This document shows, one piece after another, positions 43,743 through 52,264 of a stretch of DNA of 55,665 nucleotides. Position 1 is the stretch's first letter; each line of letters opens with the position of its first letter. The DNA comes from Deltaproteobacteria bacterium Ga0077539 (GTDB taxonomy: Bacteria > Myxococcota_A > Polyangia > Polyangiales > Ga0077539). The translations under genes and the position numbers were made by a program. The notes beneath the pieces are model-generated. The model had not been told where the DNA came from. It searched no databases and saw only the letters and a list, made by a program, of their open reading frames with translations. The stretch covers positions 1 through 55,665 of the forward strand of contig LNEO01000275.1 in NCBI GenBank assembly GCA_001465015.1, read 5' to 3'.

Positions 43743-44567
43743 TCACGGTCCCGAGCTACCCGATCCCAGATCGATCGATCCCGTGGTGCCCGATGGAGCG
43801 CCGAACCCGCTCGATCTCGCCCGCGGAGGAACGCTGCTCGCGCGCGGCGGCCTCGGCCTCGCGTCGGTCTCCGGGGCGTCCTCGGCGCTGAACGCGTCCT
43901 CCACTGGAGGCGTGGCGTCCTCGCGGGCGTCGAGCGCGGCAGCGTCGGACGTGCCCGCTTGCTGCGCGTCGAGCCTCTGACGGCGGTTCGTGTTGTCTGC
44001 CTGCAAATCGAGCGGTCTTCGCTCGGGCCAGAAGATGACGGCGACGCCGAGCGCGATCAGCACGGCGAATCCCACGGCGGTGGCGACCCATCGCTCGCGA
44101 AAGAACCGGCGCAGTCGACTGACGCGCTGCCGCACTTGCTCGGGAGGAAGCTGCTCGCTCCGCGCGATCTCTTCGAGCGTCTCGCCCTCGCTCTCGCGCA
44201 AAAGCCACTCGAGCGTCCGGCGCGCGTCCATCCCCGGCGGAAGCTCTCGCATCGCCCACTCGAGCAGCGATCGAACTTCTTGCATGTCCTGCGCGTGCGC
44301 TTCGCTGCGCGGCTCTTCGCGCAGCTCGGGCACGAGCTCTTCGCGCTTGGGTCGGCGGTGATGGTCTGCGATTTTGTTGCGAAGAATGCCGTAGATCCAC
44401 TTGCGAGCGTCCGCGGGATCTTCGGGACGGCCCTGCGACGCGGCCGCTTCGGTGAGCACCACCTGGACGATGTCGTCGACGTCCGCCTCGGCCACCTTGC
44501 GCCGCGCGAGCGTTCGCAACGCGTCGCGCAGCGCCGTCGTCAGCCAACTATGCGGAACTCTGCTCAT
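43743..44567 (-). CDS. ECF-type sigma factor with C-terminal membrane anchor
   Basis: 274 residues. Region sigma-2 is at about 25-75 (VDDIVQVVLTEAAA, RKWIYGILRNKIADHHRR) and sigma-4 at about 105-158 (LPPGMDARRTLEWLLRESEG, TLEEIARSEQLPPEQVRQRV). It continues directly into a membrane helix (about 161-180, VATAVGFAVLIALGVAVIFW) and a 95-residue Asp/Ala/Pro/Ser-rich tail that should face the periplasm. Normal ECF sigma factors lack any membrane part and are held by a separate anti-sigma factor. Here tethering may replace or add to that control, perhaps by proteolytic release. No separate anti-sigma gene is visible. Confidence 0.8.
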   Translation of the reverse strand: MSRVPHSWLTTALRDALRTLARRKVAEADVDDIVQVVLTEAAASQGRPEDPADARKWIYGILRNKIADHHRRPKREELVPELREEPRSEAHAQDMQEVRSLLEWAMRELPPGMDARRTLEWLLRESEGETLEEIARSEQLPPEQVRQRVSRLRRFFRERWVATAVGFAVLIALGVAVIFWPERRPLDLQADNTNRRQRLDAQQAGTSDAAALDAREDATPPVEDAFSAEDAPETDARPRPPRASSVPPRARSSGFGAPSGTTGSIDLGSGSSGP

Positions 44568-44651
44568 CGCCCGTTACGTCGCTCGCCACACCGGAGTGTG
44601 TGACAACGATTCGCGCGAAGCGAGGCCTGACCCGAACGATGTAGGCCGCGG

Positions 44652-47600
44652 TCACACCCGCAGGATGTTCTCTCTCTTCATCAAGTGGTCGAACCACTGA
44701 TTGGCGAGCTTCTCTTGCAACGACGACTGCTTGAGCCGGTTGTTCAAGAACTCGAAGTCGACGCGATCGAGCTCTTGATCCTGGTTGAAGCACGAGAAGA
44801 CCACCGTGGCCTTGCCGGTCTGCGGATCGACGTGGCGCTGGAGGCACTGCGCGCAGATCTCTTTCATCATGCACTGCATCGGCGAGTTGATCGACCCGAT
44901 CGCGACGTGGCCGGGCTTGAGGTGCGGGCGCAGCACCTCGTGCCGCGCGCGCTTGACCGCCGCCATCATGCGGTCGGACCCGATCGCGATGATCCGATCG
45001 ACGTCCTTGGTGTCGACCAAGCGCTCACCGAGCTCGCCGTTGGCGTAGGCGACCATCGCCTTCACGATGTTTCCCACAAACGAGCGGTCCTGCGGGCGGC
45101 GCGCGGCGGGGCACGGCTCGATGTCCGTCGCCCAGATCACTTGATCCGCGGACGCTTCGATCTCTTCCATCTTGTAGATGTCGGACGGATCTCGATAGCC
45201 CGCGAAGTAGACCACTTTGCAGCCGTTTTGCCTGAGCGCGCGGCCGATCGAGAAGAGCACCGCGTTGCCGAGGCCGCCTCCGGCGAGCAACACCGTCTCG
45301 TTGTGAGGAATCTCCGTGGGCGTCCCCGTCGGGCCCATGAGAATCACTGGCTCGCCGGGCTCGAGCGCCGCGCACAGCCGCGAGCTCGCGCCCATCTCCA
45401 AGACGATGGTCGAGAGGTGGCCCTTCTCGACGTCGGTCGACGCGCCGGTGAGGGCGAGGCCCTCCATGGTCATGCGCGTTCCGTCGATCTTCTTGGCGCG
45501 CGTCTCGAAGTTTTGAAGGCGATAGAACTGCCCCGGCAAGAACTTGCGCGCGGCCAACGGAGCGCGAACCACCACCTCGACGATGGTCGGCGTGAGCCTG
45601 TGCACCGCCACCACCGTCGCCAGCAGCTGGTCGTCGAGCTTCGCGACGAAGCCACCCCAACGCGCGTCGCGCGCGGGCTGGTCGCTCGGGTTTTGCGCGG
45701 CGATCTCGCGAGCGAAGATCTTCACGACGTGCGCGTAGCCGTCCTTCGCGCTGCCCATCGCCTTGACGACCGAGCCCGCGTACGCCGGGTGATTGTCCCC
45801 GTAGAACGAGACGACCCTGCCGCCCTTGTTGTAGCTCGTGAAGAAGCCCTTCGGGTCCTTCACGAGAGAGACGGTCCCGTCCTCGGCGACCTCTTCTCGG
45901 TGCGCGGCGAAGGCCTTGGTCTTCGGGTCCATCTCGAACGAGCCCTGCGCCTCGCGCTCGTAGGTCACGTTGGGAGACGTCCCCGCGGCGATGCACACGG
46001 TCCGCGCGGCGAGCTCGACGGTCTCGCCCGTGGAGACGAGCTTGCCGTCCTTGAGCGCCATGCGGTCGAACACGATGGACTTTACCGCGCCAAACTCGTC
46101 CACCGTGGCTTCTTTGGGAGAGACGTTCTCGACGAAGCGAACGCCCTCTTCGAGAAACTTCTCGACCTCTTCGTGGTTGAGCTTGTACGCGGGCGACTCG
46201 ACCACCGAGCGGCGATACGCGAGGGTCACGCCTCCCCAGGCGTCGATCATCGCGTTGAAATCCGGCGCGCGGCTCTCCTTCGCGGCCAACGCGCGCTCCT
46301 CGCGGATCGCGCGCCCGTGCGCGAGCGCCTCGCTCAGCTTGCCTCGCTCTTCTTTGTCGAGCTTCGCCAGGACAGAGACCTCGCCCTGCTCGGCCACGAG
46401 CGCCTCGTAGCGCGCGAGGGTCTTCTCGCACTGAACCACGTAGTAAGCGCGCATCTCCGTGCATGTATCGATGCCCGTGAGCCCGCCGCCGATCACCAGC
46501 CCCGGGAGCCGTACCTCCAGGTTGGCAAGCGAGTCTTTCTTGTATGCGCCCGTGAGCTGCAGGGCCATCAAGAAGTCCGACGCCTGACGGATGCCCTTGG
46601 CGAGCCCGTTGGGCATGTCCACCAGCGTCGGACGCCCCGCGCCCGCGGCGATCGCCACGTGATCGAAGCCGAGCTCCCACGCGTCGTCGAGCGAGAGCGT
46701 GCCGCCGAAGCGAACGCCACCATACACGCTGAAGCGCTGCCTGCGCGCGAGCGACGTGTAGACCACCCACAAGAAGTTCTTGTCCCAGCGGACGGTGATC
46801 CCGTACTCGCTCACCCCGCCGAAGCCGAGCAAGACGCGCGAGTCGAGGTCCTCGTAGAGGTCACGCCAGTTGAATACTGGTGCTTCGAGGCGATCCTTCG
46901 AGAGCGGCTCGATCTTCAGGCCATCGACGCCCACGACGCCGAAGCCCTCGTTGAGCAAGTGCTGCGAGAGCGTGTAGCCCGCGGGGCCGAGGCCCACCAC
47001 GAGCACGTTCTTGCCGTTGTACTCGGCCTGATAGGGCCGCTCTACATTGAGCGGGTTGAAGCGCGTCAACAGGTCGTAGATCTCGAAGCCCCACGGAAGG
47101 TCCAGCACGTCCGTGAGCACCGCGGTCTCGATCGCGGGGATATTTACCGGCGTCTGCTTCTGATAGATGCACGCCTTCATGCAGTCGTTGCAGATGCGGT
47201 GACCGGTGCCCGGGCACATCGGGTTGTCGATCATCACGACCGCGAGCGCGGCCAGCGACTGACCCGAGTTCTTCAAGAAATTGCACTCGGAGATCTTCTC
47301 TTCGAGCGGGCAGCCCGTGAGCGCGATGCCGAGCGGGTTGGGCTTGAAGCCCCCCGTCGCCTTGTCGACGAAGCCCTTGCTGCACGAGTCCTTCGATCGA
47401 TCGTGGCAGTAGATGCAGTAGTCCGCGCTCTCCGCGATCTCGCGGTCGCTGGGGCGCGGATCGGTGAGCGCGAAGCCATCCCTCGCGCGCAGGGCGCTCT
47501 CGGGACCCACGAACAGCTCGGGCAGCTTCTCGTCGGGCCTGCGCAGGTGAACGAGGTGCTGATAGTCGAGCGGCTTGGGAAGGCGCAGTGACACCCAGTG

Positions 47601-48374
47601 ATGGTCGTACGCCGGGTCGTACATGCGCACGGCGCACCAGCGGTCGATCACCTCGAGCGCCGCGCCGTAGAACTTCGCGCACGCCTCGTTGGAGACCGCG
47701 TCGTCGGACCACTCGACGCGCGAGCGCAGCGCAGCGCCGCTCTCGCTCTTGGCCAGCAGCTTCGCGAACGCCGCGCATTTCGCACGGTCTGCGTCCTCTG
47801 CGCTCGCGCCGCCCGCGGCCAGCGTCTTGCGAAAGAGCTCCTCCCGCGTGAGCAGCGTGACGGTGACGTCGGCGACGAAGAGCTCGTCGTTCCACGGGTC
47901 GCCTTCGAAGGTGCCGGTGATGCGCGCGCTGCCGTGAGCGGCGAGCGCCGCGCCGAGGACGACCCGGGCCTGCGCGTCGAGCTTGTGCTTGTCCTCTGCG
48001 CTCGCCGCGTCGATCTCGGCCTTCTTTCGCTTGGCCGAGCGCTTCTTCACGAAGTCACGCTTGAACGTGAAGATCACCGACTGTCGCTCGGCGTCCCCAC
48101 GCATCTGCGCGTACTCGCGCTCGACGCCGAAGAGCTTCGCTACGAAGGTCCCGAGGTGCGGCGCCATCGTGACGAGCGCCTCGGAGATCGCCTCGGGGGC
48201 CATCCCCTCGCCCTTGCTCCCGCGGTAGTGCTCGAATTTCGCCCACGCGTCCGGCCCGGCGGCGCTCTTGGCGTGCGCGTCGAAGTGGTCGACGAGCGAG
48301 CGGAGCTTCGACGAGACAAAGAGATCGTTCCAGGTGAATCCAGCGATACCGAGGGAGAGCTTCGAAGCCGTCAT
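44652..48374 (-). CDS. Fused NfnB/GltD-like and NfnA/PyrK-like flavoprotein
   Basis: 1240 residues from the ATG at 48374 (six codons longer from 48392). An N-terminal region of about 300 residues has no recognised fold. A GltD/NfnB-type part follows: Cys motifs for Fe-S clusters (ADYCIYCHDRSKDSC, CPLEEKISECNF, MCPGTGHRICNDCMKACIYQ), then an FAD motif VLVVGLGPAGYTLSQHLLNE and an NAD(P) motif LVIGGGLTGIDTC. From about residue 935 there is a ferredoxin-reductase-like NfnA/PyrK half (FLPGQFYRLQNF, LLAGGGLGNAVLFSIG) with a terminal C-M-M-K-E-I-C-A-Q-C cluster motif. Separate NfnA and NfnB carry out electron transfer between NADH, NADPH and ferredoxin. One chain should couple the same reactions, but this is inferred. 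Confidence 0.82.
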   Translation of the reverse strand: MTASKLSLGIAGFTWNDLFVSSKLRSLVDHFDAHAKSAAGPDAWAKFEHYRGSKGEGMAPEAISEALVTMAPHLGTFVAKLFGVEREYAQMRGDAERQSVIFTFKRDFVKKRSAKRKKAEIDAASAEDKHKLDAQARVVLGAALAAHGSARITGTFEGDPWNDELFVADVTVTLLTREELFRKTLAAGGASAEDADRAKCAAFAKLLAKSESGAALRSRVEWSDDAVSNEACAKFYGAALEVIDRWCAVRMYDPAYDHHWVSLRLPKPLDYQHLVHLRRPDEKLPELFVGPESALRARDGFALTDPRPSDREIAESADYCIYCHDRSKDSCSKGFVDKATGGFKPNPLGIALTGCPLEEKISECNFLKNSGQSLAALAVVMIDNPMCPGTGHRICNDCMKACIYQKQTPVNIPAIETAVLTDVLDLPWGFEIYDLLTRFNPLNVERPYQAEYNGKNVLVVGLGPAGYTLSQHLLNEGFGVVGVDGLKIEPLSKDRLEAPVFNWRDLYEDLDSRVLLGFGGVSEYGITVRWDKNFLWVVYTSLARRQRFSVYGGVRFGGTLSLDDAWELGFDHVAIAAGAGRPTLVDMPNGLAKGIRQASDFLMALQLTGAYKKDSLANLEVRLPGLVIGGGLTGIDTCTEMRAYYVVQCEKTLARYEALVAEQGEVSVLAKLDKEERGKLSEALAHGRAIREERALAAKESRAPDFNAMIDAWGGVTLAYRRSVVESPAYKLNHEEVEKFLEEGVRFVENVSPKEATVDEFGAVKSIVFDRMALKDGKLVSTGETVELAARTVCIAAGTSPNVTYEREAQGSFEMDPKTKAFAAHREEVAEDGTVSLVKDPKGFFTSYNKGGRVVSFYGDNHPAYAGSVVKAMGSAKDGYAHVVKIFAREIAAQNPSDQPARDARWGGFVAKLDDQLLATVVAVHRLTPTIVEVVVRAPLAARKFLPGQFYRLQNFETRAKKIDGTRMTMEGLALTGASTDVEKGHLSTIVLEMGASSRLCAALEPGEPVILMGPTGTPTEIPHNETVLLAGGGLGNAVLFSIGRALRQNGCKVVYFAGYRDPSDIYKMEEIEASADQVIWATDIEPCPAARRPQDRSFVGNIVKAMVAYANGELGERLVDTKDVDRIIAIGSDRMMAAVKRARHEVLRPHLKPGHVAIGSINSPMQCMMKEICAQCLQRHVDPQTGKATVVFSCFNQDQELDRVDFEFLNNRLKQSSLQEKLANQWFDHLMKRENILRV

Positions 48375-48555
48375 CGCCGGGGCGAATCGCACGAAGACAC
48401 TGCGTATTCAAGCCCCCCGCGAATCGCTTTTCCAGCACGCGCCACACAAACACGGCAACCAACGCGCTCGGATGGAGGGTCGCCCCCGAGAGAGAGCGCG
48501 TTTTCGCGAGGGAGAGAGCAGCTTCGGACGGAGTAGAATAGCGCCGAGGCTCGCC

Positions 48556-49662
48556 ATGTCCCGATCCATCTCCCTGCCCACGCTCGCGGCGCTGATTCTC
48601 TGTGTGCCGTCCGCTGCGTCGGCGCTGCGCATCAGTCCTCCCAGGACCCCGTCGCAGCCAAGACCCGTGGTGGTCGTACAAGGCGCGACGCAGCCGCAAA
48701 ACACGGGATGGGCGACGCCCCAGCCGATCACGGTCGGGCAGCCCGCGGGGGCGGCGGTCGAAGCCGTCGAAATTCCGCAGTCTGCTGCGGTGAATCCCGT
48801 CGATGCGCTCGCGCGCGCGGCGGTCACCCTGCGCTCGAACGGCAGGCTCCTCGCGCAAGGCGTCGTCCTCGCCGACGACGGACGTATCGTGACTTGCCTC
48901 TCGGCGCTCGACGGCGCTCGGCAGGTGGAGGTGCGCTACGCCAACGGGCGTACGCTCGCCGCGATGCTCGTCGCCCAGGACGACACGTTCAACCTCGCGC
49001 TCTTGCAGCCGCGAACAGGCTCGTGGCCGAGCGGCGTTCACCTGGCGCCCGGCACCCGCCGCGGAACGCGCGCCACGCTCTCGATGGGCGACCCGCCCGG
49101 CATCACCACGGTGGGCTTTGCCCGGAGGCGATCGTTCGTCGACGGTGACCAACTGTTGCGCGACGCGTGGCAGCTCGACCCGGTTCCCACGGCCAACGCA
49201 GTGGGCGCGGGCGTGCTCAACGAGCGCGGTCAGCTCGCCGCCGTGATCGTGACGCCCCGCTCGGGTTCGAGTGGAAATTCCGCGCCCCCCAGCGCGTTCG
49301 GCGCCCCCGCGCTCGTGATCGCCGCGATGGTCCAGCGCGCAGGCGAGACCGCGCGCCCGTGGCTCGGCTTCACCGCGCGCGCATTGCGGGCCGGCGAAAG
49401 CATCCAGGGAGTGATCGGCTCGGGGCTTCGCGTGCTCGACGTCGCCGCGGGAGGCCCCGCACAAACGACGGGGCTCATCGGCGGACGCACGCCGGACCAC
49501 GTGATCATGGCCGACGGCGTCGCGCTTCGCGTCGAGGCGGACCTCGCCTCGGTGCTCGAGCGCCATCGTCCGGGGGACTCGATCACGCTGCGCGTGGCGC
49601 GAGGAGCGCAGCTCTATGACGTTCCGCTGGTGCTCGGCAGGTACCCGGCGCTGACGCCCTGA
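48556..49662 (+). CDS. HtrA/DegP-like pseudoprotease with PDZ domain
   Basis: 368 residues with a signal peptide (cut near AASA, residue 23) and a Pro/Gln linker. The trypsin-like HtrA fold is recognisable at about residues 86-255: GVVLADDGRIVTCLSALDG matches the GFVI...IVTNNHVVDG region, and DDTFNLALLQPR matches the TDLALLKI region. All three catalytic positions are changed: His to Ser 116, Asp to Asn 146, and Ser of GNSGG to Ala 215 (TANAVGAGV). A PDZ domain follows at about 268-362 (SGLRVLDVAAGGPAQTTGLI). It is probably a periplasmic binding or chaperone protein without protease activity. The ATG at 48556 is used because the signal peptide starts there. Confidence 0.78.
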   Translation: MSRSISLPTLAALILCVPSAASALRISPPRTPSQPRPVVVVQGATQPQNTGWATPQPITVGQPAGAAVEAVEIPQSAAVNPVDALARAAVTLRSNGRLLAQGVVLADDGRIVTCLSALDGARQVEVRYANGRTLAAMLVAQDDTFNLALLQPRTGSWPSGVHLAPGTRRGTRATLSMGDPPGITTVGFARRRSFVDGDQLLRDAWQLDPVPTANAVGAGVLNERGQLAAVIVTPRSGSSGNSAPPSAFGAPALVIAAMVQRAGETARPWLGFTARALRAGESIQGVIGSGLRVLDVAAGGPAQTTGLIGGRTPDHVIMADGVALRVEADLASVLERHRPGDSITLRVARGAQLYDVPLVLGRYPALTP

Positions 49663-49721
49663 GCCGCGGGAGCGTTTTCGTCCAGAAGTATCGCGACGGC
49701 GGCGACGTACACTCGCCCACC

Positions 49722-50765
49722 ATGGCTCGTCGCGCGCTCGTCACCGCTGCCCTCGTCGCGTCAGCGATCGTCTCTGTGGAGTCTGTTGCGCAAGCGGACT
49801 GCTCGCCGGGCAACGCGTTTACAAGCGCGGCGCGAGCAGCGAGGGTGCTCGTCGTCCGCGCGGCGCCAGCGGGCGGCAGACGGGCCTTGTCTGCGACCCT
49901 GGTCGTAGAGCGTGTGCTCTTCGGAGCCCCGTCGCCCCGCACGATGCAGGTGCAGTTCAACCCGCTGTCAGGCGACAGCTACACGAACGGACAACGCTAC
50001 GTCGTCTTCGTCGACGCCCAGGGGACGGTCGAAGGCGGCTGCTCGTCGGTGGCCCTCGTGCGCCCCGAAGCGCGAAACACCGTCGATTCGCTGCGCGATT
50101 GGTTTGCCGCGCGCACCGACAGCGATCGCGTCGCCGTGCTCGTCCGAAGGATCGCCGAGAGCCCGAGCAAGACCGCCTCGGACGCAGCGAGCTTTCTCGC
50201 AGCGAGCCCGGCTTTACTCGCGGCGGTGGACGCGAGCGCGCGGGCGACGCTCGTCGCGGCGATCCCAGCGGCGCACGACGAGCGGGCCTACGGGCTCGCT
50301 TGGGCGCTCGGCCGCCTGCACGCGATCGACTCGTTGCCCGCGTGGATCGCGTGGCTGGGCGTCGCGCACAACGGAGCGAATCATCGCCCTGTTCACGACG
50401 CCCTCGAGCTGATGACCAACCACCACGACCCGAGCTACACGCGAGGGCAAGACATCCACGGCGAGCAGCTCCAGCGCATTCAGCAGAGCTGGGCCCAGTG
50501 GGAGCGCGCCAACCGGGGTCAGCCCGCGGCGGCGTTCATCGCCAATGGCTTTCGCGAGCGCCGCGTCACGCTTCGGTCGTCGAGTGATCGCGCGCAGCTC
50601 GCCGCTGCGCTCCGCGCGATCCCCCGCGACTCGACCGATGAGCTGTCCCGACAGGTGCTCACCAACGCGTGCGAGATGATCACGCGCCCCGCGCAGTCGG
50701 CGATGGCGCACTCGTTCAGCGCGGTGGACGTGACGCGAGCGCTCGCAGCGTGCACGACGCCCTGA
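49722..50765 (+). CDS. Secreted hypothetical protein with helical repeat part
   Basis: 347 residues: a signal peptide (LVTAALVASAIVSVESVAQA-DC), then a small beta domain (LVVRAAPAGGRRALSATLVV, YTNGQRYVVFVDAQGTVEGG) with a Cys pair. A helical C-terminal half (about 125-347) resembles HEAT-type repeats (DSDRVAVLVRRIAESPSKTA, YGLAWALGRLHAIDSLPAWI). The beta part resembles the netrin-like or TIMP-like fold of secreted proteins, but this is weak. Function unknown. It begins 59 nt after the HtrA-like gene and could share its transcript. Confidence 0.65.
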   Translation: MARRALVTAALVASAIVSVESVAQADCSPGNAFTSAARAARVLVVRAAPAGGRRALSATLVVERVLFGAPSPRTMQVQFNPLSGDSYTNGQRYVVFVDAQGTVEGGCSSVALVRPEARNTVDSLRDWFAARTDSDRVAVLVRRIAESPSKTASDAASFLAASPALLAAVDASARATLVAAIPAAHDERAYGLAWALGRLHAIDSLPAWIAWLGVAHNGANHRPVHDALELMTNHHDPSYTRGQDIHGEQLQRIQQSWAQWERANRGQPAAAFIANGFRERRVTLRSSSDRAQLAAALRAIPRDSTDELSRQVLTNACEMITRPAQSAMAHSFSAVDVTRALAACTTP

Positions 50766-50781
50766 ACCCCACCCTTGCGTC

Positions 50782-51165
50782 ATGAACCTCACCCCCGAGA
50801 GACTCGTCGAGCTTCGATCACGGTTCGTCAACTTCTACGACGGCGTCGTGGCAACCGTGGATTTGCAGCTTCGCCATGGACCGCGCCGCTGCGTGCTCAC
50901 CGTGCACTGTCGAGACACGGAAGGTGCGAGCGGCTGGTCGGCCATCGTCTTCACGATGAGCGGCGTCGATGAGTTTCGCTTCGAGCTCGGACGCTACACG
51001 TTCGAGGTGCTGTCCTTCGGCATCCAGTTCGCGTGGAAGAACGAGCTCCTGTACATGGTGCTCGCGCCGAACGCCGACGAGACCGAGGATCTCCCGGATC
51101 TCACCGAGAACATCGCCTACGTGTCGGGGACGAGCTGCGAGTACGAGATCCTGCCGCTGTCGTGA
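50782..51165 (+). CDS. Small cytosolic hypothetical protein
   Basis: 127 residues, no signal peptide. Mixed alpha/beta sequence with a run of strands (GVVATVDLQLRHGPRRCVLTV, GWSAIVFTMSGVDEFRFELG, ELLYMVLAPNADETEDLPDL) and an acidic C-terminus. It is similar in size and composition to immunity-type proteins of polymorphic toxin systems, but no toxin gene is present beside it, so this is only a resemblance. It starts 16 nt after the preceding gene. Confidence 0.65.
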   Translation: MNLTPERLVELRSRFVNFYDGVVATVDLQLRHGPRRCVLTVHCRDTEGASGWSAIVFTMSGVDEFRFELGRYTFEVLSFGIQFAWKNELLYMVLAPNADETEDLPDLTENIAYVSGTSCEYEILPLS

Positions 51166-51268
51166 GCGCGGGGACGGGAACGAGCGCTGGGTTGCGCTGC
51201 CGTAGCGCCCGTGGAATTATAACCATCATTCAATAGATGACCAACGGATCCCAAGCGATCGCGCCTCG

Positions 51269-51376
51269 ATGAACGCCGAGTCCATCGGGGAAGACAGCGT
51301 CCACATTCTCGCGATCGGCGAGCAGCTCGGCCTCTTTCCGGTTCGCCGGACGAGCGACGCGGCAGCGAAGCCATGA
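51269..51376 (+). CDS. Possible 35-residue peptide coupled to the next gene
   Basis: MNAESIGEDSVHILAIGEQL and 15 more residues. Its TGA overlaps the ATG of the following membrane protein (ATGA), the usual sign of translational coupling. The segment 51205-51245 just upstream is unusually A/T-rich, as in a promoter. No family is recognised; it may be a leader peptide or chance. Confidence 0.35.
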   Translation: MNAESIGEDSVHILAIGEQLGLFPVRRTSDAAAKP

Positions 51377-52209
51377 GCGAGGTGCCCCTCACGCTCTCTG
51401 CGCTCGCCGCGCGCGTATCGCCGCCGATCCTCTGGATGACCATCCTCCACGCGCTGCTCAGCGTCAGTTGTCTCGTCGCCCTTGGCCTCGAATCGTCGCC
51501 CATCATGGGCGTGCACCCCGCGCTCAAGCCGCTGAAATTCGCGGTGTCGATCACGATCTTCCTCGCGACGATCGGCGTACTGCTCCCGTCGATCGCGACG
51601 TCTCCTGCGGTTCGCAGCGCGCTCGCATGGGTCTTTGCGACGACGATGGCCATCGAGATGCTCGTGATCGTCGCGCAGGCGGTCCGGAAGACAACCTCGC
51701 ACTTCAACGTCGGCGAACCGATGAACCGCGCGGCTTGGGGCTTGATGGTCTCGGCCATCGTCGTCGCTTCGATCGCGATGGCTTGCGTCGCGCTGCTCGC
51801 ATCGATTCTTCCGCTCACCGACGGCGACGGCCGCGCGATGCACCCTGTGCTCGCGTTCGCGTGGCGAGCAGGCCTCTGGATTCTCTTGCTCGCGCCGTTG
51901 TCGGGCTTCGCCATGGGCGCTCGGCTGCAACACTCCATCGGCGGACCCGACGGCGGGCCGGGGCTGCCGTTTGTCAACTGGAGCGTGATTCACGGCGACC
52001 TCAGGGTGGCGCACTTCTTCGCGCTCCACGCGCTTCAGGTGTTGCCCATCCTCGCGTGGATGACCGTGCGAACCATCACCGCGCGCAGCGCGCAGTGGGG
52101 CATCGTATCGATCACCGTCATCGCGTGCGTCGTCACCTGCCTCGTCGCGCTCGGTCAGGCGTTTGCAGGGCGCCCCTTCATCGCTCGAGCACCGTCATCT
52201 CATCAGTAA
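51373..52209 (+). CDS. Polytopic membrane protein with conserved-looking His
   Basis: 278 residues with about seven membrane helices and no signal peptide. Noteworthy is the C-terminal HGDLRVAHFFALHALQVLPI, where several His face into one or two helices, as in heme- or metal-binding membrane proteins; whether it binds a cofactor is not shown. I cannot name the family with confidence. The start overlaps a short upstream reading frame by 4 nt (ATGA). It is followed, after 55 nt, by the RCC1 lipoprotein gene. Confidence 0.7.
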   Translation: MSEVPLTLSALAARVSPPILWMTILHALLSVSCLVALGLESSPIMGVHPALKPLKFAVSITIFLATIGVLLPSIATSPAVRSALAWVFATTMAIEMLVIVAQAVRKTTSHFNVGEPMNRAAWGLMVSAIVVASIAMACVALLASILPLTDGDGRAMHPVLAFAWRAGLWILLLAPLSGFAMGARLQHSIGGPDGGPGLPFVNWSVIHGDLRVAHFFALHALQVLPILAWMTVRTITARSAQWGIVSITVIACVVTCLVALGQAFAGRPFIARAPSSHQ

Positions 52210-52264
52210 ATTTCCGAAATTAGATCGTTGGCCGGGGGGAGCGTGCGCGTTGTATCGTACTGCG

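Noticed and set aside
44685..47591. A 968-codon open frame on the plus strand
   Set aside because: It is antisense to the fused flavoprotein, which has clear Fe-S, FAD and NAD(P) motifs.
50782..51165. An immunity protein of a toxin system
   Set aside because: Size and acidic end are suggestive, but no toxin or secretion-type gene is adjacent.
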